From: Saturnia japonica
Lineage: Eukaryota > Arthropoda > Insecta > Lepidoptera > Saturniidae
Direction: 5' to 3'
DNA: 64,000 nucleotides
Assembly: GCA_033032175.1 (NCBI GenBank)
Contig: CM065325.1
Coordinates: 3,128,930 to 3,192,929, forward strand
The position numbers were made by a program, and so were the translations under genes. The first letter of the stretch is position 1, and each line of letters starts with the position of its first letter. Under the pieces are notes generated by a model. It was not told where the DNA came from. It saw only the letters and a list, made by a program, of their open reading frames with translations, and made no database searches. Shown here in pieces: positions 33,745 to 44,221 of the stretch.

Positions 33745-33758
33745 TTAGGGTTAGGGTA
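33745..33758 (+). repeat. Telomere-like TTAGGG repeat at a rearrangement junction
   Basis: TTAGGGTTAGGGTA lies exactly between the end of the homology with 41465 and a 34-bp block (33759-33792) identical to 42646-42679. In copy 2 those two points are 1180 bp apart. Filler sequence at a repaired break is one reading. Insect telomeres are usually TTAGG repeats, so the match is close but not exact. Confidence 0.55.
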
Positions 33759-33792
33759 GGCTACAGTGCGTGTAAAGAAATAGACATCATAC

Positions 33793-34149
33793 TGTTAGCT
33801 TTACGAAAAATATAGTTTCTAATTTTAATAAATATTACGTATTACAATAAATATTAATATTTGCTAAATGAATAATAAGTTGAGAAATCTATTAAAACTT
33901 CTCGATCGTGGAGGTAGTTCGTACAAAATAATATATTGTTTAAGGTTTTATAAAACATACTATGTTTTTAGCTTGACGATAATTATTGTTTAGTCTACCA
34001 TAAAACATATTGTTATTATCTTTTATTTTAGAATATGTCTAGATTTTAATATTGTTCTATTTAACTCTTAGTAGCTCAGTTTTGACTTCCGGTATTATTA
34101 TTTCCGATTGAAAATGTCGGTTCCTTAAATATTGGTTTACTATAAAAGG
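33793..34149. other. No gene seen
   Basis: AT-rich spacer between the duplication junction and the 5' end of the Jockey-like element. Confidence 0.45.
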
Positions 34150-34777
34150 ACGGGCAGTCTGTACTGAGGAGGAGGGTTCCGATTTGGTCACTGTTGCGAA
34201 CGGACGTGTCGCTCTGTTTTCAATTTTGACCATCACGTGACTATTATTTACGATTGTATGTTTGGAATTTTATTTCAAATATACTTTGGTAATATCAACG
34301 TACACCAAACGGGTGTCAAACGCTCGCGGTAAACCGCACTTTTCGGTGCGACTTGCTGTTTTTTTTTTGTAAATCCACGGTTTTGTGGTCGCTCACTGGA
34401 TACCTGACGGTGCTAACTAAAGTGAGCGGGGCGTGACCCGAGCAGCCCGCTGGTTGTCTCCTTCAGAGGCAAACAGCCAGACTCGGACGGGCCTGGGAAT
34501 CTAGGCCTTTGCGGTTATCGCATAGTCTTGCCCCAGGTGTCTCCTGCCAAACCCTCTGATCCTGCACACTCCATCCCCGGGAACCTGTTTGGGCCTAGCC
34601 CGGTTTAATTACCGGTCTGCGTCCTCAGTCCCGGGCTTGCTAGGGTTCCTTAGGGCCGATAGGTTCTTCCTGTGTGTCATTGCACCTTGACCACAGGACT
34701 CTTGCCCGACTCGGATAGTCGTATTTAATTTTGGCGCACCCCCCTGCCCCTAAGGCAGGGAGGCCTCAATTAAAAAC
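34150..34777 (+). promoter_or_regulatory. 5' UTR and putative internal promoter of the Jockey-like element
   Basis: GC-rich leader with a GCAGTCTGTACTG initiator-like start and GAACGGACGTGTCGC about 45 bases downstream. Jockey-clade elements carry their promoter inside the 5' UTR; assignment here is by position and resemblance only. Upstream ATGs are few. Confidence 0.4.
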
Positions 34778-36784
34778 ATGTCCCAAACCCCACCCAATGC
34801 CGCCGAGATGGCAAATATGATGAGCATGAACGACCTGGTTGCCTGCATATGTCAGCTCCAGGACAAGATGAAGGCGATGGATCTCGCACATCAAAAGTAC
34901 CGAAACTTTATGTTCGTGCGATACCCTACGGCTGAAGACGAGTTTTTCGACTCGTTGACAAAAACTCCGAGTGTGCGTCGCACCGCTGCGACCACAGCCA
35001 ATAAGGGGGCCGCTTATGCGAGCGGTGCGCCCTCTGCCGGGACAGCCGGGCCGACTGGCGCCGCGCCAGTAACCGCCGCGCCTCCACGTGTCGCGTCGTG
35101 GAGAGACACAGGCAACGTCGCGCGTCCGTCCGCCGCGACCAATCAGGGGGCCGCTTCTACGAGCGATGCGCCCTCTGTCGCAAATATCGCAACCGTCAAG
35201 CCGACTGACGCGGCACCCGTCGGCGCCGCGCCTCCACGCGTTTCGTCGTGGAGAGACGTAGGTAGCGTCGCGCGTCCATCCGTCGCGTCATCCGGGGCCG
35301 TAGCCACGCCCCCAGTCCCGACTAGCCATTCGCGCGGGTCAAGTCCCGCGTCCGTTAGGCGAGGGCCGCGCAATTCGCGGTCCCAATCTAGGTCGGCTAA
35401 AAACAGGCCATACGTCCGTCCCGCGCGTTCCACAGAAACCGCGGTGAAAACAAACAATTCTTTTTCGGCCCTTCCGGTCGAATTAGACTCGCCCGCGTGC
35501 CCGGATTCGTCTCCGGAGATGGATACCGCGGCCCCAAATGACGGTTTTACCGTTGTCGCGTCGCGCAAACGCCCGTCGCGAATTAGTCCAACTGCGCAAT
35601 CGTCTCGCGCAACAAAAACCGTGAAAACGGTCAGTGGCGCCGTCGCCTCCGCGTCCTCCCCGCTCCCCACACCCGCTGTCGGGAAAAAAGAGCACCCCCA
35701 CCTCCTATTATCGTCCGGGACAAAGCGGCCTGGACGACTCTGGTAAATGAGTTGCGCAGGCTTAACCTGCCATACCACAAAGCTCGAAATACCCTTAATG
35801 GTATTTCCGTTACGGTGAGTTCGTCGGATACTCACCGTAAATTCACTGCCCTCCTCCGGGAGAGAGGTCTTCAATTTTTCACTTACTCCCTTGCGGAGGA
35901 GCGCGTCCTCCGCGTGGTGGTCCGCCGTATTCCGGTGGAAGTCAGCCCCGCGGAGGTGTGCTCCTCGCTCGCGGAGCAAGATTATCCTATCCGAGAGGTA
36001 CATAGAATGTACAATAAGGAGAAGCGGCCTCTACAAATGGTAGTGGCCATCCTAGACCTTTCCCCCGAGGGAAAGGCAATCTTTCAATTGGAAAATGTAT
36101 GCGGGCTCTCCGGCGTCACCGTCGAGCCCCCATACAAAACCCACATGCCTTCGCAGTGTCACAACTGCCAGCTCTACGGGCACGCCGCCCGTAACTGCCA
36201 TCTTCGTCCGCGGTGCGTCAAGTGCCGAGAGGACCACCCGACTAGGGAGTGCACGCGCGTGCGTGACTCCACCAACCCTCCCGAGCTGCGTACTGTGCGA
36301 AGGGGAGGGGCACCCTGCGAATTATCGCGGTTGCCCCAAAGCTCCGCGCACTACGCGGCCTCGGTACCAGAGGCAGGCGGCCCTCCGGGCGGCGCCTCCC
36401 GCCTCAGCCCTCCGAGCGCAACCCCTGCTGGCGCCAGGGGAATTTCCTGCGCTTCCAGTGCCTCGCCAGATCCCGGCCGCCGCCAGCCCTCCCGCGCCTC
36501 GCGGTCAATCACAACCCGTGCGTTCGGCTCCGAACGCATGGGGGCCCCGTCGCCCTAATCCACAGCCTCGTATGGCGATGAATAATTCCGCGCCCCGCGC
36601 TCCCTCCAACGTTGCGAGCAACGACATCATGATCTTGCTCCTTCGTGAACACGGCATTCAGGAGGTCATGGACTACAATGACCACCTAGAGCATTACGGT
36701 CTCGTCAAGACCATATGCGCCTTCCCCCGCCTCGTCGAGACGTTACACCGTCTCGACTCTGAAACACGCGACCACCCGGCATAA
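34778..36784 (+). pseudogene. Jockey-type ORF1 (gag) with two opposite frame changes
   Basis: ORF1 binds element RNA and directs the particle to DNA. It opens at MSQTPPNAAEMAN and is open to 35746, with a Ser/Ala/Pro-rich region containing a 47-residue tandem repeat (PPRVxSWRDxGxVARPS, near 35000 and 35141). The expected continuation (PPPIIVRDKAAW) is in the -1 frame, so the frame changes near 35680-35710. That frame holds a PRE_C2HC-like domain (about 35870-36130) and two zinc knuckles: CX2CX4HX4C at 36157-36198 and CX2CX3HX4C at 36214-36252. The third knuckle, CX2CX4HX6C at 36287-36334, and the C-terminus to 36784 are back in the first frame. Three knuckles in this order are typical of Jockey/I-type gag. 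Start and stop are in the same frame, a span of 668 codons. Either two indels accumulated or one is a sequence error. The long minus-strand ORFs here are shadows. Confidence 0.85.
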
Positions 36785-37420
36785 ACACCGGCCGCGCAAA
36801 ATTTTATTCTCGTATGTACACAATATACCGATTTCTCTCTCCAAATAGAGCGTGACAGCGCCCACGCCCGCGTAACCACCGTTCTCTCCGCAGAGGACGG
36901 GCGGTCAAATTCGCTCCCGCACACACTCCATACGTTCACCCTCTTTAGCGAGTGACCCAAGCCTAGGTCCGTTCCTCGGTATGAAACCCCTTGGGTCAGG
37001 CATCCGCCCGCGTTATACAAGTGACACTATACGTGCAGCACTTAGTTACCCACATACAACATTACACACGTATGAACAAACACACGTGCACACCACACAG
37101 GTACATAGGTTCTGTGAGGGACCTTTTTTTTTTCTTTTTTTACGCTAGTTAGTTAGCGTTAGTTAGTGTAGGAAACATTTCTGATCACTGAATACACATA
37201 CGCATGGTTCCTTCCTTCCTCCCAGGAGGAAGGGAACGTGCCTATGTGTATAATTGAGTTAGCTCGAATCGTAGGTGTAGGGATTCAGTTAGTTCGCGAC
37301 TTATTTGCGTACGCGACGACCGCCCGAGCCGAGGTCCGGCCACTCTGGCGCCCTCGTGCGAGTCGTCCTTATAACTTTCGTGGCTGAGTGCTCTCCGCGC
37401 TCGCCCCCAAGTCCGGTGAA
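36785..37420 (+). other. Long 3' UTR of the Jockey-like element
   Basis: No ORF of note. CA-rich stretches (ACACACGTATGAACAAACAC), a pyrimidine run at about 37126-37140 and the inverted repeat CTTCCTTCCTCCC/AGGAGGAAGG at 37211-37229 are visible. It replaces the position where an ORF2 would normally be. Confidence 0.6.
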
Positions 37421-37446
37421 GCTGTAAAAGCCGCAGCGGCTTTAGG
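37421..37446 (+). other. 3' tail stem-loop of the Jockey-like element
   Basis: AAAGCCGC and GCGGCTTT form a near-perfect stem with a minimal loop just upstream of AGGGCCCCT. The same hairpin is present in the tail copies at 12695, 28783 and 38365, a shortened version at 25955, and a partly interrupted one at 30030/39610. In other LINEs such a 3' stem-loop is the reverse-transcriptase recognition site; that function is inferred here. Confidence 0.6.
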
Positions 37447-37485
37447 GCCCCTAAGGCTAACAGTGATGTAAGTCATGTAAAAAGT

Positions 37486-38094
37486 TTTCTAGATGAATTG
37501 TGTGAGCAAATGGCCAATATATGCATTTGTGTTTAATTATGAATATTGATAAATTACGAATGATTTTAGTAACCATTCAAATAATTTGTTATTTTATTCT
37601 GTTGTAAATTATTGCAATGGGTCGTTTTAATGTAATTGCTAAATAGTTGGTTATCTTGCGACTGCGTAAAACTAGAGTCTGTGGCATGGAGTGCTTGGAA
37701 GGTTACGAGAGTCGCAGCAGATTTGCAAAATATAAAAACGTCTTTAGAAATTCGACTTGGGGACTTGAGGTCCCTGCCTATGACTGATTTGTGTGATGAC
37801 CATAAATATCAGTTACGAGAGCAGTTTTGATATGATTGTAAACTGCAATCTCGTTCGAGAATGAGGTAGTCTGAACATATCGAACAAAAGTGTTCAGTGA
37901 ATACTCAAGTTCGCTGACCGTAAGACCAGATTTGAGTCTGTACTCGGATATTTGTCACTAATTACGTGGGAAATGTGAATAGGTTTTAGTTCGGGAACCG
38001 AATCTAGTTCGACCGTGTTATTTATAGGCCACGTTGATGTCTCTTTTGAGATCCAGTTCGGGCCTGACCATCAGGGGTGTTGACACATGATGCC
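37486..38094. other. Unassigned sequence right of the Jockey-like element
   Basis: No recognised gene. The 64-residue ORF at 37636 is unsupported. The segment ends in CAGGGGTGTTGACACATGAT directly before copy 2 of the duplication. It could be a worn retrotransposon, but no paired terminal repeat was found. Confidence 0.4.
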
Positions 38095-38364
38095 ATAAAG
38101 TTCAAACCCCACGTTTATCTGTTTAACTGGAAACTTGTGTACTTACAGTATACACAATAAATCTTATCTCCTACCATAGGATAACTTTCCATGGAGTTAT
38201 GACCTTTAAAATTTTTAGGAGGAAAAATAAAATAAAGTGAATCGTATGGAACGACACTAAATGGTATTCTTGTATATCCGGTGACGTGTATAGTGTATTT
38301 TTTGCGGAGCTCGGAGTTTCGCTTTGTGCCCGATTAATGGCAACAGGCTCGCCCCCTATTACAT

Positions 38365-38448
38365 TTCCAAGTCCGGTGAAGCTGTAAAAGCCGCAGCGGC
38401 TTTAGGGTCCCTAAGGATAACAGTGTAGTCAGATCTAAAAAAAAAAAA
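38365..38448 (+). mobile_element. Jockey-tail retroposon in copy 2
   Basis: Same insertion as 28783-28868, in the same SINE with the same CCCCTATTACAT duplication on both sides, so it predates the segmental duplication. Confidence 0.8.
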
Positions 38449-39609
38449 CCCCTATTACATGGTACCTCGAAACATACCCGGCGTACTGTGGCTGTACCTT
38501 AATACACCTCTCCCTAACCCTTCGAATATACAGGCGTGATGTTCTGGTATGTTATTTTATAACTTATCCAGTAATTTAACTTTAGGAGCTACGTCACGCC
38601 TCGTTAAGGGGGGTGAATATGTAAATGTCACATGATACGCGCCTGAAAGCCGCGAAAGGTGTGCCACTTAAGTTGTGACGCAATGAGATGTAACGCTCCT
38701 TGACGTCACAACGTTTATGCCTCATTTCTTTCCATTTACTGGTAGCAAAGATGTCCTGTTCATGAAATATATTTAAAAAAAAAATTGTTTTGGTGAGTGT
38801 TGTATTAATTCATTTTTAACCCCCGACGCACACAGATGGTGGTACAATGACGTTATATAAATAGATGCGTTATACTCTCACTAAAAGCATTTGAAAATGT
38901 TACAAATTTTGTTATCAGCAAGATGAAAGAAAAGAGATAGGAAACCACAACGTAAGGTGGAAACTCTGTTGTCAAAAAAGGATACAAGTTTCTTCTCACC
39001 TACGCCGGTATCAAGTCGAAAGTGAACCGAGGGCAATTGCCCACTATTCACGATGGCATGTACAGAGCTTCAATGCCGTATAAGTATACTCATAAAATAT
39101 CATTGGGGTGGTATAAGTATAACACGTGTATCCGTTTATATGTCTGTCTGTGGCATCGTAGCTCCCAAACGGCTGAACCGATTTCGATTTGGTTTTTTTG
39201 TTTGAAAGATGACTTAATCGAGAGTGTTCTAAGCTATAAATCAAGAAAATTTGTTCAGCCGTCTGAATACTATTAGCTGTTTTTCTTCTGAAATTTGCAA
39301 GATACCTAAGTCCTCACCAAATTACAACAGAGATATCGTGTTTGTGCTCATTGGGATGGTCTCAACGAGTTAACCAATACTGAGTTTATCTCAATGGGTT
39401 GGTTAATTGGTTATACGTTTAGTTTTTTTTCCAATTTGCCTTGTAAATGTCGTTATCATTTTAGTAAGTATATCCATGTTAGATAGTCATCGCTTACCTT
39501 GTCAGGAATGGCCGAGTGGGTATATTCATAACTGAATATTCATAACTACCCTACTGCACGGATTGAGTGGAAGGGTATATAAGGCGTACCACACAAGGAG
39601 CAGGGGATG

Positions 39610-39757
39610 GGTCGTCACAAACTTTCGCGGCTGAGTGCCCTAAGCGCTCGCCCCCAAGTCCGGTGAAGCTGTAAAAGCCGCAGCGGCTCTGTTTGACGAT
39701 AGGGCCCTAAGGCTAGACTAAGGCTAACAGTGTAGTCAGTTCAAAAAAAAAAAAAAA
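39610..39757 (+). mobile_element. Jockey-tail retroposon, longer form, in copy 2
   Basis: Duplicate of 30030-30172, including the GACGATAGGGCCC insertion. It carries an extra short duplication after GGGCCCTAAGGCTA and ends in poly(A). Confidence 0.75.
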
Positions 39758-40799
39758 TTCTGACTTGGATCGTCAAATCAATCACATCGTCTAGTCACTT
39801 ATTCACAGTCCGCAAATTATATTTGTAGTCCATGAATTATATTCGCAGTAGTCAGAGTCTCCTGACTGGTACTGTCTCCATGAATGGTTTTATATGTACT
39901 TCTAAATTAACTATATCATATAGTATATATCTATATCCAGATTACTTTTGTGCATTTTAAGACCCCCATGTGAAAGTTATAGCGACGCTCATTTATAGAT
40001 TATAAAATACTCTTAGTGATGAGAAAATGTGAAACTGAAGCGGTAAATTCCGTTTACTATGCGGACAGCCCGTCGTCGCGTCGTTGTAACCTATACAGGG
40101 GAGTTTCGAGAAGGTTGTGAAAATGAGATATACAGATTTGTTTTAAACATACCTAATAATCACGAACAATAAACATTATTTAGGTCTGTAAAACATCACT
40201 AAGACCACTAGAGTTTCGACATACGATTATAATTAGTTTTTATTCTAACGTTTAAAACTATAACTTACAATGGAAATATCACCAATAATGATCACCCCAA
40301 GGGCATCTATGGACAGGACCTAGCGCCTGTTCTTAGTGAAGCAGCTCCAAATATGAGGAGTGAAAGGTGAGCTTAATGCCGATATACTGTAAACTTAAGT
40401 TTATTTAGATAGGTACTGTAAATTTCAATCCAATCATTCGGTATCTATCAATATCCTTCCTCATTTTCTTATTACCTCCAATGTCCGATTATTTTACTAT
40501 GCGTATGCAAATCGTGCGAACTAACGCCCTCTGCCGGTGTCATCAATAAACGTTCATTGTATGGTGTCTGGCTAACATTCGAGACAAGAAAATTTATGAC
40601 TAAGAACTAAATGTTCGATTGACCCAATTCAATAAAGAGATGAATGAAAGCAGTTCATTGCCTTCCCGCTGGCTTTTCTCACATAAATTCAAGGGGAAGC
40701 GCAAATAAAATATATTAATTCTTACGATTGCCTATAAAATGAGAGAATCGAATTTGTGTTACGTTGTTTATGTTAAAGCTTTATTACAATATAACTATT

Positions 40800-40896
40800 A
40801 GTTGTATAAAATTGGTGTTTAACAATTCAGTTAGAATGAGAAAGATATAGAAAATAACTCGACTATGACGCGAGAGAAGCTGCGAGAAAAGCGCTA
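40800..40896 (+). mobile_element. Helitron-like 3' end in copy 2
   Basis: Twin of 33080-33176, ending in CTAG after GCGAGAGAAGCTGCGAG. Confidence 0.5.
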
Positions 40897-41273
40897 GTAT
40901 ATAGTAAGTATTATAACTTTTCGGTGATTTGGCTGTGTTCTGTTACAATTTGGACAATGTATACAATAATACTCTATTATTATACTCTGTAAAACTCTAC
41001 AACGCGGCAACGGGTATTCACACAAAGGTTTGTTGGTTGTAATAAAATGAAAGTATATTAGGTATACGTACTAACATAATTTTTACTTCTAGTATAACAA
41101 AGTTGTAAAATTGCTTTCCGCTTTAACCTTATTACAGTTGAAAGTTTCAAACAACAACACTATACTAACATAGTTTCTGCATGAACGACAATCCCCAACG
41201 GTACTTGCTTTTATTGGAAATGGTTACAGAATTATAATTATTTTTAAAGTAAATAGATCTGTTTTATATTTAT

Positions 41274-41535
41274 AGTAGCTGTACCCCACGATTCCACCCG
41301 TATTAAAATTATTCTCCCAATTCTCCACTGCGTCGCTTCATAAAACTCGTATAGCCTATTGTTGTTCTCACTACCGGTATTTGCCTAATAATTTTCAGAT
41401 TACTTGAAGTTTATGGTTACTGCTTTGCTACATAGTCCATCGTAGCGTGAAGCTAAATAAATAGGCTATAAAATACAAAAGTTTTTTTTAAACTGACTAA
41501 TAGTTTTATAGTAATAGCGCGTTAAAATAAAGAAA
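41274..41535 (-). mobile_element. Helitron-like element, untruncated version of 33553-33744
   Basis: Starts GTAGCTGTACCCCACG and continues past TAAATAAATAGG into CTATAAAATACAAAAG and ACTGACTAATAGTTTTATAG, as in 25155-25440. Confidence 0.55.
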
Positions 41536-41574
41536 AAAATCTCTTGAGCTTCATTATATTAGTTCTATTTTTTC

Positions 41575-41760
41575 GTAAGACGGTAAAATGACGACACTGT
41601 ACCAGATGGGGGAATCTACAATCCATTGTCCGTCGTCGCTATGCCGGCCTGCTCTAATGTCTCTTCGCGTTATTTTTGAAGGATTCCGTATTGTCGGAAG
41701 GAGAGAACACACTACCCGGGAGAGAGTTTCACGGCTTCACAGTACGGAAAACATAAGACG
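41575..41760 (+). repeat. Dispersed repeat family F
   Basis: CGGTAAAATGACGACACTG, TCTACAATCCATTGTCC and GCCGGCCTGCTCTAATGTCT follow the order of 572-740. The 90-residue ORF here is incidental. Confidence 0.5.
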
Positions 41761-41884
41761 TGTTAAATTTCTTTGTTCGTGCAGAGATGGAGGTTACCGT
41801 AAAGCAGTGGCTCCGGAGCCGAACGGGTGTAGTTCTGTTATAAAGGAGATCATTAGGTAATTAGTGTAGATATAATATGACTGT

Positions 41885-41990
41885 TTATTTTATCAACTCG
41901 GCAAATAGATGCACAGCACCGTCATGCGGGTCTGAAATGCCTCTTCACCCCTCGTTTGAAGGATCCGATACCGTAGGAGGAAGGAATATT
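41885..41990 (+). repeat. Dispersed repeat family F fragment
   Basis: GTCATGCGGGTCTGAAATGC, CTCTTCACCCCTCGTTTGAA and GGATCCGATACCGTAGG align with the core of 41640-41720. Confidence 0.4.
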
Positions 41991-42029
41991 TTGACATTAT
42001 ATATATTACATAGATGTATATATAGGTTT

Positions 42030-42326
42030 TGAAGCTATGATGTCTCGGTTGGTAACGTGTACGAGCTTCGCGTCGATCTACGTGAGTTCGAATATCTACA
42101 ATGAACCTGAGCTTTTGAATGAAATCAAAGCATAGTAGTAGGACTGTTTCTAATGCTCGCCCGGCTAGCTACCAACCTCAAGTTGAAAATCCGTCGCCAA
42201 ACACCAATAGGTGTATTCCGGCAGCTGCACTTGATAGCCAGACTTCCACTAGTCTGTGCTACCATGTCGGGCCACATCGTCATTTAAGATCAGCTGAGAT
42301 AGTGGCCACGACGCTAAATCTATAAC
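42030..42326 (+). mobile_element. tRNA-derived SINE, second family, copy 3
   Basis: The head CTATGATGTCTCGGTTGGTA and B-box-like TGAGTTCGAATATC are followed by CCCGGCTAGCTACCAACC. The end GGCCACATCGTCATTTAAGA is the reverse of the block seen at 7840 and 17080. Diverged. Confidence 0.6.
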
Positions 42327-43576
42327 GAATTAAAAAAAAGTTTTAATCATAGATTATAATGCACAGAAATCTTCTATTACAGTTGGGTAACAACTGTTTA
42401 TTAGACTTGCTCTAGTCAGGATACGATATAAAGGGCTAACTGCCGATCTAACTAAACTACAAACAAAGTAAATTATTAAAGAGGAAACAAAAACCCTGAC
42501 TGCTATAAAAACACTTGACAATTTTTTTTCTGTTTTTGCTTTTTATTTGATTTCCATACCTCGTATTTCAATATTATATACCCCCTATGTCAGTCCTACA
42601 ATTAAGACGAATCTAACGATCCATTAAAATCCATAAAGCCGCTTGGGCTACAGTGCGTGTAAAGAAATAGACATCATACATACCTACAGAATACGCTCGA
42701 AAAACATAGCCCATCATTTTCGCGGTCGAGTAATTACAAAAACCTACGAAGACACCTATAGCAAATCAATGCGTTCAACAAAAAACTGGGGTCTAGTCAA
42801 GTATATTTTTTAAAGTAGATAGGGGATTGAATCTCTTTATATACTATCGTGAAAGGTAGGCAATTGCCTTCAGTTCACTTCTATATCTTTTTTTGACAAC
42901 AGGGTTTCCGCTTAACGCTGTGATCTCCTATCTCTTTTGTTTCAAAATGTTGGCGTACCTATTGCTTTTAGTGAAAGTATAACGCCTCAATTTATAAAAC
43001 GTCATTGGGTCTAGTTACTTTGATTTCTTTTGTATATTAACCCGGAAAAGTAACGGAACTTTACAGTTTGTACCCGATGGTAAGAAAAGTACAAACCAAA
43101 AACAACGAATATCATCAAGAGAATGGAAATTCATCGCCAGTTTTTGATGTCGTCACTACCAACATAATCATTTCTGGGCCCAATGATATAGGAATTCAAA
43201 GTCTAGTCATAGAATTTTAAAGTCTGATTTTACAGTAGCAGTACAAGACAATAGCTTGGTTTATTCATATACGGGATATTATATAGACCAGACAATCACG
43301 TATTCCGTTAATAGATAGCGAGATAGTGAGGTATGACTCACCCAGATTGAGAAATTCATATCATTATACGAGACTCTGTACGGCTTTTTAAATAAATCAC
43401 AACTGCGCGGCCATGCATTGAAGAACTATTTGATGAAACAAAAATTCTTATACACGTTCAAAAATGATACGTAAAACGCAAAATTATAATTATCCAGAAC
43501 TCAGTTCAGGTGCTAGTTAAGATTTTTAAGCATAATATTAGAGATACAAATAATATCCGTTTGATTATATTAATAA
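42327..43576. other. No gene seen; two shared repeat blocks
   Basis: 42590-42645 resembles inverted 24720-24800. 42840-43010 is an inverted, diverged copy of 29262-29470 (TTGACAACAGGGTTTCCGC, CCTATCTCTTTTGTTTC, TTTTAGTGAAAGTATAACGC). 42646-42679 is the 34-bp block shared with 33759-33792. No supported ORF. Confidence 0.5.
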
Positions 43577-44221
43577 CCAGCTGTGCCCGCGGCTGCGCTC
43601 GCGTATACTAAAGAATTATTGTTCATGAAGATACCGTGATAATTCTTTCTTTTTTTTATCAGGACTCGGGAAGTATCTAAGTAACTTGTACATATTACGT
43701 TTTCAATTAGGTATATGCCACAATAAATATAGATTCGATTATTCTAATATATTCAATTGCAATATAAATTGTAGCATGTAAACGTTAGTCATAAAAATAT
43801 AAATCTTTAAATAATTTTTGGGTAACACCAAATTATAAAATTAAGGCTTCTCCGTTTTTTAAGAACCCTATGTGACTAGCGCAATAGTATAATTCTCAAG
43901 CTATTTACTATAAATCGAGAAGAATCCTTGTAGTATATCCACAATTCTTCTCAGAAAACGAATCAATTAATTAAAGATATAATAAACGTTGGGACTATTT
44001 TCAACTTTGTTTAATGATAAAAACATGATATAAATAAAATGATAGAGATTTACCATTGTGCGAGCATCACCCAAAAAGTACTGGATAGATTTTGATCAAT
44101 TCTATTTTTTGTTTTACTGATCAGATGCTTGGTCTTTATCTAAAAGAAGACATATCACGATATCTTCATAGATAAACAATAATTCTGCAGTCTACGCGAA
44201 TGGAGCCGTGGGCGCAGCTAG
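43577..44221. mobile_element. 645-bp element with Helitron-like tips in inverted orientation
   Basis: The left end CCAGCTGTGCCCGCGGC and the right end CGTGGGCGCAGCTAG are inverted copies. Similarity extends about 70 bases inward (CGCGTATAC...AGAATTATTGTTCATGAAG versus its inverse at 44155-44221). The interior is non-coding. It is either two convergent Helitron ends or a terminal-inverted-repeat element that shares the motif. Confidence 0.65.

Larger units (their letters stand above)
34150..37485 (+). mobile_element. Gag-only Jockey-clade non-LTR element (about 3.3 kb)
   Basis: A sharply GC-richer block. A 5' UTR of about 630 bases starts near GGGCAGTCTGTACTGAGG, an initiator-like CAGT with CGGACGTG downstream as in internal Jockey promoters. 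Then come a gag ORF (34778-36784), a 3' UTR of about 700 bases, and the tail with hairpin AAAGCCGCAGCGGCTTT at 37424-37442, which also occurs in the small retroposons of this window. No endonuclease or reverse transcriptase is encoded between the gag stop and the tail, where an ORF2 of roughly 2.7 kb would be expected. The end is a short A-run (GTAAAAAG) and no target-site duplication was found. It could be an internal-deletion derivative or an independent non-autonomous lineage. Confidence 0.85.
38095..41465 (+). repeat. Duplicated segment, copy 2 (without satellite)
   Basis: Matches copy 1 (28513-30356 and 32221-33744), with the two parts joined directly at 39941. Differences are few (for example TACTACC/TCCTACC near the start, and an 11-base CTAAGGCTAGA-type duplication in the second tail insertion). 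The 84-residue ORF at 39022 is the twin of that at 29443. Confidence 0.9.

Noticed and set aside
35675..35710. Programmed -1 ribosomal frameshifting at GGGAAAAAAG in gag
   Set aside because: The zero-frame codons are GGG AAA AAA GAG, which do not fit the usual X XXY YYZ slippery arrangement, and a second, opposite shift follows later. Indels are simpler.
35143..36003. 286-residue minus-strand ORF
   Set aside because: It lies opposite the Jockey-like gag in GC-rich sequence, where stop codons are rare on either strand. The gag motifs on the plus strand explain the region.
37486..38094. LTR of a retrotransposon ending TGTTGACACATGATG
   Set aside because: No second copy, primer-binding site or polypurine tract was found in the window, so an LTR call is not supported.
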